This document shows positions 58,882 to 64,000 of a stretch of 64,000 nt of DNA, piece after piece. Source of the stretch: Micromonospora radicis. Lineage in GTDB: Bacteria > Actinomycetota > Actinomycetes > Mycobacteriales > Micromonosporaceae. Every line of letters begins with the position of its first letter. The first letter of the stretch is position 1. The notes under the pieces are model-generated. The model was not told the origin of the DNA and did not search any database. It saw only the letters and a program-made list of their open reading frames with translations. Both the position numbers and the translations under genes were made by a program. Location of the stretch: positions 1 through 64,000 of the forward strand of contig NZ_QXEC01000026.1 in assembly GCF_003583405.1 (NCBI RefSeq), given 5' to 3'.

Positions 58882-60261
58882 CTATCGGCGCACCCGGGCG
58901 AGCACGTCGTCGCGCAGCGAGATCATCCGCTCCGCGGTCGGCGCCTCGACGTTGAGCCGCAGCAACGGCTCGGTGTTCGAGGCACGCAGGTTGAACCACG
59001 CCCGGTCCGGGAAGCGCAGCGTGAGTCCGTCCATCTCGTCGACCTCGGCCTCGGGGTACGCGGCCCGCACCTCGGCCACCTTGGCCGCCTGGTCCGCCAC
59101 CGTCGAGTTGATCTCCCCGGAGGCGACGTAGCGCTCGTACTCGGCGGCGAGCGTGGACAGCGGCAACGGCTGTTCGCCGAGCGCCGCCAGGGTGTGCATC
59201 GCGGCCAGCATCCCGGTGTCGGCGAACCAGAAGTCCCGGAAGTAGTAGTGCGCCGAGTGCTCGCCGCCGAAGACGGCGTTGGTGCGGGCCATCTCGGACT
59301 TGATGAACGAGTGCCCCACCCGGGCCACCACCGGCTCGCCGCCGTGCTCACGGATGATCTCCGGCACGGCCATCGAGGTGATCAGGTTGTGGATGACCGT
59401 CGAACCGGGAGACTTGGCCAGCTCCCGGGCTGCGACCAGCGCGGTGATCGCCGACGGCGAGACCGGCTCGCCACGCTCGTCGACCACGAAGCACCGGTCG
59501 GCGTCGCCGTCGAACGCGAGCCCGATGTCCGCGCCGTGCGCCACCACCGCGCGTTGCAGGTCGACCAGGTTGGCCGGATCCAGCGGGTTGGCCTCGTGGT
59601 TGGGGAACGTGCCGTCCAACTCGAAGTACAGCGGCACGATCCGCAGCGGCAGGGCCGGCAGTACGGCGTCACCGAGCACGCTGGGCACGGTGTGCCCACC
59701 CATGCCGTTGCCGGCGTCGACCACCACCGTCAGCGGGCGGATGTCGGCCAGGTCCACCAGCGTGCGCAGGTGCGCCGCGTACTCGGTCAGCAGATCCCGC
59801 CGCTCGGCCGGCGCACTCGGCTCACCGACCGGCTCGTCCTTGTCGAGCAGCGCCTGGGCCCGGTCACGGACCTCGGCGAGCCCGCTGTCGTGTCCGACCG
59901 GGCGGGCACCGGCGTGACACATCTTGATGCCGTTGTACTGCGCCGGGTTGTGGCTGGCGGTGAACATCGCCCCGGGCAGTCCGAGCGAACCGGAGGCGAA
60001 GTAGACCATGTCGGTCGAGGCGAGTCCGATCTCGATGACCGGCCGCCCCTCGGCGCGTACGCCGGCGGCGAAGGCGGCAGCCAGTCCCGGCCCGGAGGCG
60101 CGCATGTCGTGCCCGATCAGCACGGCCTGCCCGGGCTCACCGGCGGCGTCGAGCAACTGCGCGAAGGCGGTGCCCAGCGCACCGGCGACCCGCTCGTCCC
60201 ACTGGTCCGGCACCGTCCCACGGACGTCGTACGCCTTAACGATCTGGGACAGATCAGACAC
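58882..60261 (-). CDS. manB: Phosphomannomutase/phosphoglucomutase
   Basis: A 459-residue alpha-D-phosphohexomutase, converting mannose-6-phosphate to mannose-1-phosphate for GDP-mannose and cell-envelope mannans. The phosphoserine is S103 in FTASHNPAQYNGIK, the metal loop is AFDGDADRCF near 245, the sugar-binding motif is GGEHSAHYYFRDF near 325, and the phosphate-binding loop is RASNTEPLLRLNVEA near 435. GAGGAG lies nine bases before the GTG at 60261. It heads the run Trm112-SIS-CDF-manA-ahcY. Confidence 0.94.
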   Translation of the reverse strand: MSDLSQIVKAYDVRGTVPDQWDERVAGALGTAFAQLLDAAGEPGQAVLIGHDMRASGPGLAAAFAAGVRAEGRPVIEIGLASTDMVYFASGSLGLPGAMFTASHNPAQYNGIKMCHAGARPVGHDSGLAEVRDRAQALLDKDEPVGEPSAPAERRDLLTEYAAHLRTLVDLADIRPLTVVVDAGNGMGGHTVPSVLGDAVLPALPLRIVPLYFELDGTFPNHEANPLDPANLVDLQRAVVAHGADIGLAFDGDADRCFVVDERGEPVSPSAITALVAARELAKSPGSTVIHNLITSMAVPEIIREHGGEPVVARVGHSFIKSEMARTNAVFGGEHSAHYYFRDFWFADTGMLAAMHTLAALGEQPLPLSTLAAEYERYVASGEINSTVADQAAKVAEVRAAYPEAEVDEMDGLTLRFPDRAWFNLRASNTEPLLRLNVEAPTAERMISLRDDVLARVRR

Positions 60262-60330
60262 CGATTCCACTCCTCGACTGCAGGCTGTCAACGAACCTGA
60301 GCGTATCGGAGGGGCGGGCCTCCGCCCGGC

Positions 60331-61560
60331 TCAGCCGGTGAGCCCACGCCCGTACCTCGGCTCATCACCCTCTTCGGTGCGCGGCGGCGGCTCCGGCTGA
60401 CCCGGCACCGCGGCACGTCCGGGCGGGCCGGGCGGGCCGGGCGGGGCGGAGGTCGGCGCGGCCGGTGGGGCGGAGGTCGGCGGAACGGAGGCCGGCGGGG
60501 CCGAGGCCGGCGCGTCGGCCGCCGGGCCGGCACCGGTCTGCGCGGGCGGCTCCCCCACCCCGGCCGGGCGGGCGCCGTACAGGCCGCCGGACGGGCGGGC
60601 GGCGGGTGGGCCGCCGTAGACCCGGGGCGTGGCGGGGCGGCCCGTCCCGTACACCTGACCCGGTGCCGCCGGCGGCAGCGGTCCCCGCCCGGCGTACGGC
60701 GGGACTCCGTCGCCCGACACGGGTGGCGCGGCGGCCGGCCCGCCCGCCGAGCGATAGGTCGTGCCGCCCGGGCTGCGCGGCGCCGGCACCGGGGCATCCG
60801 CACCGCGTCGACCCCGGTCCTTGCGCGACCGGTACACCAGTAGCCCGATGAGCAGGACGCCCGCCGCGACCATGGCAACACCGAAGTACATCACCGGCGA
60901 CCCACCGGAGGACTGGTTGACCGCCTGCACCGGTGCGCCGGGGTTGTCCGCGAGGGCCACCGTCGGCGAGGGCGCGGCGGCCGATTCCTCGACGGTCGGC
61001 GCACTCTCGCTCGGGGTGGGGCTGGGCGACGGCGACGCCGACGGCGAGGCGGAGACCCGTCCGCCGACCACCCGGGACTCGGCCGCCGCCCGGCCCAGCA
61101 CCACCCCGCGCGCCGTGACGGCCTCGCCCGCCACGATCAGCCGCCCGCCGGGCGCGTCCGCGCCGAAGGCGACGCGGTACCGGAAGGTCGCGCCCTTGCC
61201 CTCGCAGAGCTCGTCCTTCTCCGGCGCCACCGGCGCGGTGGTGACCAGACCGTCTCCACCGGAGACCGGCACGGTCACCCACTCGCGCCCCACCTGTGCC
61301 TGCACCACGACCTGGTCGGGCCGGACCCCGGGCAGGCTCAACGCCAGGGCACCCCGCACCCGTACGCAGCCCTCGGTGCGCTTGCGTACCTCCAGGCGGA
61401 TCCCCTCGGCGGAACGGCCGGCGGTGAAGCTGCCCGCGGAGCGCACCCGCACCCGGTCCTCGTCGGCATGGGCGGGCGCCCCGCCGAGCAGCACCAGGCC
61501 ACCCAGGAGTACGCAGACCGTCGCGAGCCGCGCCGCCTGGCGACGTACCGACATGATCAT
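60331..61560 (-). CDS. Secreted, membrane-anchored protein with Pro/Ala-rich tail
   Basis: A 409-residue protein with a Sec signal peptide (about 1-32, cleavage after PAHA-D), an extracytoplasmic region (about 33-210) with two cysteines (EGCVRVRG, DELCEGKG) and a Ser/Pro/Thr-rich stalk, a transmembrane helix at about 222-242 (MYFGVAMVAAGVLLIGLLVYR) followed by RKDRGRR, and a long Pro/Ala/Gly cytoplasmic tail with repeated SAPPA and TSAPP units. GGAGG precedes the ATG by eight bases. I do not recognise the ectodomain. It lies 69 bases before manB on the same strand. Confidence 0.75.
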   Translation of the reverse strand: MIMSVRRQAARLATVCVLLGGLVLLGGAPAHADEDRVRVRSAGSFTAGRSAEGIRLEVRKRTEGCVRVRGALALSLPGVRPDQVVVQAQVGREWVTVPVSGGDGLVTTAPVAPEKDELCEGKGATFRYRVAFGADAPGGRLIVAGEAVTARGVVLGRAAAESRVVGGRVSASPSASPSPSPTPSESAPTVEESAAAPSPTVALADNPGAPVQAVNQSSGGSPVMYFGVAMVAAGVLLIGLLVYRSRKDRGRRGADAPVPAPRSPGGTTYRSAGGPAAAPPVSGDGVPPYAGRGPLPPAAPGQVYGTGRPATPRVYGGPPAARPSGGLYGARPAGVGEPPAQTGAGPAADAPASAPPASVPPTSAPPAAPTSAPPGPPGPPGRAAVPGQPEPPPRTEEGDEPRYGRGLTG

Positions 61561-61823
61561 CCACCGTTCCTCCCCCGGGCGGGGAACCGCCGGTCAGGCT
61601 ACTACCGACCACCGACCCCGGCAGGTCATCGAGAGTCCCGCATGTGTGCCGCGCCACCTCCGGCGCCCTCCGGCGGCGGCGCTCGTGGCGGTGCGGCACC
61701 GCCGGAGCGAGCCGACTCCCCCGCTGGGCTGCCCGGATTCCCTCGACAGCAGGGGGCGGTCACCTTCGGTAGGCCAAAGCGTGCCAACTGTCACGGGTTT
61801 CCGTTGTCCGGTAGGTTCACGTT

Positions 61824-63056
61824 GTGATCGACCGCGAACAGGCCGAGCAGATCGCCGCGGTGTGGGCCCGCCGCGATTCACAGCGCCTGGGTCACGAGTG
61901 CCGTGCGGTGGTCACCGAGTTCGACCTCGGGTACGTCATCACCTCCGCGGTGTCCGCGCAGGTCCGACCGCTCCCCGGCGACCTACCGACCACTGTGGTC
62001 GACAAGGAGACCGGAGCGGTGACCACCTGGCCCCGGGTCGCGCCCGACGTGGTCGAGCAACTCTTCCGGCGCAGTCGACCCACCGGTCCGCCGGTTCCCC
62101 GCACCGTCGACCCGGCCAGCCAGTTGCTGCGCGAGATCCATCGGCTGCCCACCCCCAGCACGGCGGCGCACCTGACCGTCGAGGGGCACATCTTCACCGC
62201 CCACGGCGCGAAGGCGGAGGTGCCGCTCAACCACCATCCGCTGGTCCGCGCCTACCTCGACGGACTGCCCGCCGGGCACCTGGTCCGCGGCGGCGACCGG
62301 CATGCCGAGTTCGTCGTACTCTCCGACGTCCTGCACGAGTACGACCACCGGCGCGTCGCCGAGGGCATCGCCCCGATGGACGCCGACGACGCGGCCGCCC
62401 TGCTCAGTGGGGCACGTTTCGAGTGCTACCTCGTCCGTGATGCCGGCGACCCGGCCGGTGGGCGGGCCGTCCGCCCCTGCGACTCCTGTCTCGACTTCCT
62501 CGTCCACTTCAACGTCCTACCGTGGGCGGAACGCGACCGGACGGCACCGTGGTATCCCGACCCCGCCACTGACCCGGAGCCGGGGCGCTTCCCGTCCGAG
62601 GTGACGTACGCGCTCGTCGCCGCCGGCTGGCGCCCGCACTTCGGCGACGTGGTGCTGGCGACGTCGGCCATCCGCGAGGTCCGAGCGGTGCGCGGCAGAT
62701 CCCACGCGCACGCCGACTTCCCCGCCGCGCTGCGTACCCTGACCGCCTTTCCCAGCCTGGTCGGGGCCCGACTCGGGCCGGGCGAACAGGTCTGGATCTC
62801 CCGGTTCGACATCCGGCCCCGCCAGGTCGCGCACACCGCCGACACGCTCGCCGACTTCGCGGCCGTGCTCGGTGCGCGGTTGTTCCCGATCGGCACGGAG
62901 GACCAGCACAGCATCATCGCGGTGGACGAACACGGCCGGATCTTCGTACTGGATCAGGCGGGCGAGTGGTTCCTCGGCGCGGACATCGACGAGGCACTCG
63001 TCACCCTGCTGCGCGGCCACGCCCCCGCCCGGGTACGCCACGACGGCACCTGGTGA
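61824..63056 (+). CDS. Three-module protein: YrhB/Imm35-like, YwqJ-deaminase-like and SUKH-3-like domains
   Basis: A 410-residue protein. Residues 1-85 resemble YrhB/Imm35-type proteins (VVDKETGAVTTWPRVAPDVVEQLF). Residues about 110-235 look like a YwqJ-type nucleic-acid deaminase: metal-site H160-A-E162 and P218-C-D-S-C222 match the HAE...PCxxC pattern. Residues about 257-400 look like a SUKH-3 immunity domain (VTYALVAAGWRPHFGD..., DIRPRQVAHTADTLADFAAVLGARLFPIG, then FVLDQAGEWFLGADIDEALVTLL). No secretion signal or toxin-delivery domain is present, so it may be a self-inhibited deaminase, an antitoxin-type decoy or a housekeeping derivative. The GTG has no ribosome-binding site; TAGGTT at 61812 may be a -10 box of a leaderless transcript. 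Confidence 0.65.
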   Translation: MIDREQAEQIAAVWARRDSQRLGHECRAVVTEFDLGYVITSAVSAQVRPLPGDLPTTVVDKETGAVTTWPRVAPDVVEQLFRRSRPTGPPVPRTVDPASQLLREIHRLPTPSTAAHLTVEGHIFTAHGAKAEVPLNHHPLVRAYLDGLPAGHLVRGGDRHAEFVVLSDVLHEYDHRRVAEGIAPMDADDAAALLSGARFECYLVRDAGDPAGGRAVRPCDSCLDFLVHFNVLPWAERDRTAPWYPDPATDPEPGRFPSEVTYALVAAGWRPHFGDVVLATSAIREVRAVRGRSHAHADFPAALRTLTAFPSLVGARLGPGEQVWISRFDIRPRQVAHTADTLADFAAVLGARLFPIGTEDQHSIIAVDEHGRIFVLDQAGEWFLGADIDEALVTLLRGHAPARVRHDGTW

Positions 63057-63090
63057 ACCGCCCTCCGGTGTGAGGTGAGGGGCCCCTTCC

Positions 63091-64000
63091 CTACAGTTGC
63101 ACGCCGGTGAGGACGGTGACCCGGGGTTCGGTGTAGTCGTCCATGGCGCTGCGCAGGCCCTCCCGGCCCACGCCGCTGCCCTTCACCCCGCCGTACGGCA
63201 TCTGGTCGGCCCGGTACGACGGCACGTCGCCGACGATCACCCCGCCAACCTCCAGGGTCCGGGCCGCCGCGAAGGCGACGTCGAGGCGCCGGGTGAAGAC
63301 GCCGGCCTGGAGGCCGTACGCCGAGTCGTTGACGGCGGCGAACCCGGCGCCGTCGTTCTCGACCCGGTCCACCACGAGCACCGGGCCGAAGACCTCCTCG
63401 ACGCAGACCTTGGCGCCCCTGGGCACCCCGCTGAGCACGGTCGGCGGGTAGGTGGCACCGTCGCGCTCGCCGCCGGTCTCGACGGTGGCGCCGGCCGCGA
63501 CCGCCTCGTCCACCCACGCCTGCACCCGGCGCGCGGCGTCGACGGAGACCAACGGGCCGACGTCGGTCAGCGGGTCGGTCGGGTCACCGGTACGCAGTTC
63601 CCGCACGGCCGCGACCAGCCGGGGCAGGAACCCGTCGTAGAGCCATTCGTGGACGTAGACCCGCTGCACCGCGATGCAGGACTGGCCGGCCTGGTAGTTG
63701 GCGAAGGTGGCGATCCGCCGCGCCGCGAAGGTGAGGTCCTCGTCACCGGCCCAGTCCTCGCAGATCAGCGCCGCCGCGTTGCCGCCCAGTTCGAGCGTCA
63801 CGTGCTTCTCCGGCGCCGCCCGCCGGATGGCCGCGCCGACCGGCCCGGAGCCGGTGAACGAGACCACCGGCAGCCGGGGGTCGGCGACCAGTTCGGCGGC
63901 GCGTTCGTTGGGCAGCGGCAGCACCGAGAACATCCCCTCGGGCAGTTCGGTCTCGGCCAGGAGTTCGCCGAGCAGCAGCGCCGAGAGCGGGGTGGCCGGT
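63091..64000 (-). CDS. NAD-dependent aldehyde dehydrogenase, partial at window edge
   Basis: The C-terminal 303 residues of an aldehyde dehydrogenase; the frame is open through base 64000, so the N-terminus lies outside the window. The visible part has the cofactor loop VSFTGSGPVGAAIRR, the general-base glutamate in TLELGGNAA, the nucleophile cysteine in NYQAGQSCIAVQRVYV, EEVFGPVLVVDRVEN, and the C-terminal QMPYGGVKGSGVGREGLRSAMDDYTEPR. This layout suits lactaldehyde/glyceraldehyde- or succinate-semialdehyde-type dehydrogenases. The substrate is not decided. A GGGGCCCC palindrome lies between its stop and the convergent deaminase/SUKH gene. Confidence 0.9.
   Translation of the reverse strand, partial: PATPLSALLLGELLAETELPEGMFSVLPLPNERAAELVADPRLPVVSFTGSGPVGAAIRRAAPEKHVTLELGGNAAALICEDWAGDEDLTFAARRIATFANYQAGQSCIAVQRVYVHEWLYDGFLPRLVAAVRELRTGDPTDPLTDVGPLVSVDAARRVQAWVDEAVAAGATVETGGERDGATYPPTVLSGVPRGAKVCVEEVFGPVLVVDRVENDGAGFAAVNDSAYGLQAGVFTRRLDVAFAAARTLEVGGVIVGDVPSYRADQMPYGGVKGSGVGREGLRSAMDDYTEPRVTVLTGVQL

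Overview
The window is a high-GC actinobacterial chromosome segment. Gene content and order point to the Micromonosporaceae (Micromonospora or a close relative): mtrA-mtrB-lpqB-comF-hpf-secA, ftsE-ftsX-smpB-ssrA, prfB, a manB/Trm112/SIS/manA/ahcY block, many GTG starts with four-base stop/start overlaps, and short GC-rich palindromic repeats. The genus is inferred from gene order and style; no database search was possible.

Bases 1-12,100 are accessory: a carbohydrate-catabolic locus of 13 genes. A minus-strand run (two VOC-fold proteins, FGGY kinase, SDR dehydrogenase, MFS transporter, HAD phosphatase, epoxide-hydrolase-like protein, RpiB-type isomerase, transketolase split into two genes) diverges from a class II aldolase and a second HAD phosphatase. 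A GntR/UTRA repressor closes the locus. An ATATACATG-like operator candidate lies upstream of three of its transcription units, so the locus is probably one regulon for an unidentified sugar or polyol.

Bases 12,449-20,498 are a decayed genomic island at the 3' end of tRNA-Ala(GGC), flanked by a perfect 47-bp direct repeat of the tRNA 3' part. It holds a truncated PD-(D/E)XK-like gene, IS630 and ISAs1 remnants sharing one junction, a secreted I36-like protein, an ECF sigma factor with a membrane partner, and an IS110 element nested at the start of orfA of a degenerate IS3 element. No integrase was seen.

Bases 20,455-34,170 are core: tRNA-Ala, a YqgE/AlgH protein, a benzoylformate-decarboxylase-like enzyme, a lipoprotein, tmRNA and smpB, ftsX, ftsE, prfB, a PadR regulator, pruA, membrane and DUF proteins, a small HTH protein whose upstream region carries 10-bp GCAAAC repeats, and an Rv3235-like gene.

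Bases 34,168-45,479 carry secA, two tandem-GNAT genes, hpf, comF, lpqB, mtrB and mtrA. Bases 45,691-53,303 form a coupled membrane cluster (membrane protein, DUF4129, DUF4350, MoxR ATPase, DUF58, SpoIIM, RDD and a 52-residue membrane protein). Bases 53,478-61,560 form a minus-strand block for S-adenosylhomocysteine recycling and mannose-phosphate metabolism. The right end has a three-module protein (YrhB/Imm35-like, YwqJ-deaminase-like, SUKH-3-like) and an aldehyde dehydrogenase cut by the window edge. No rRNA or CRISPR array was seen.
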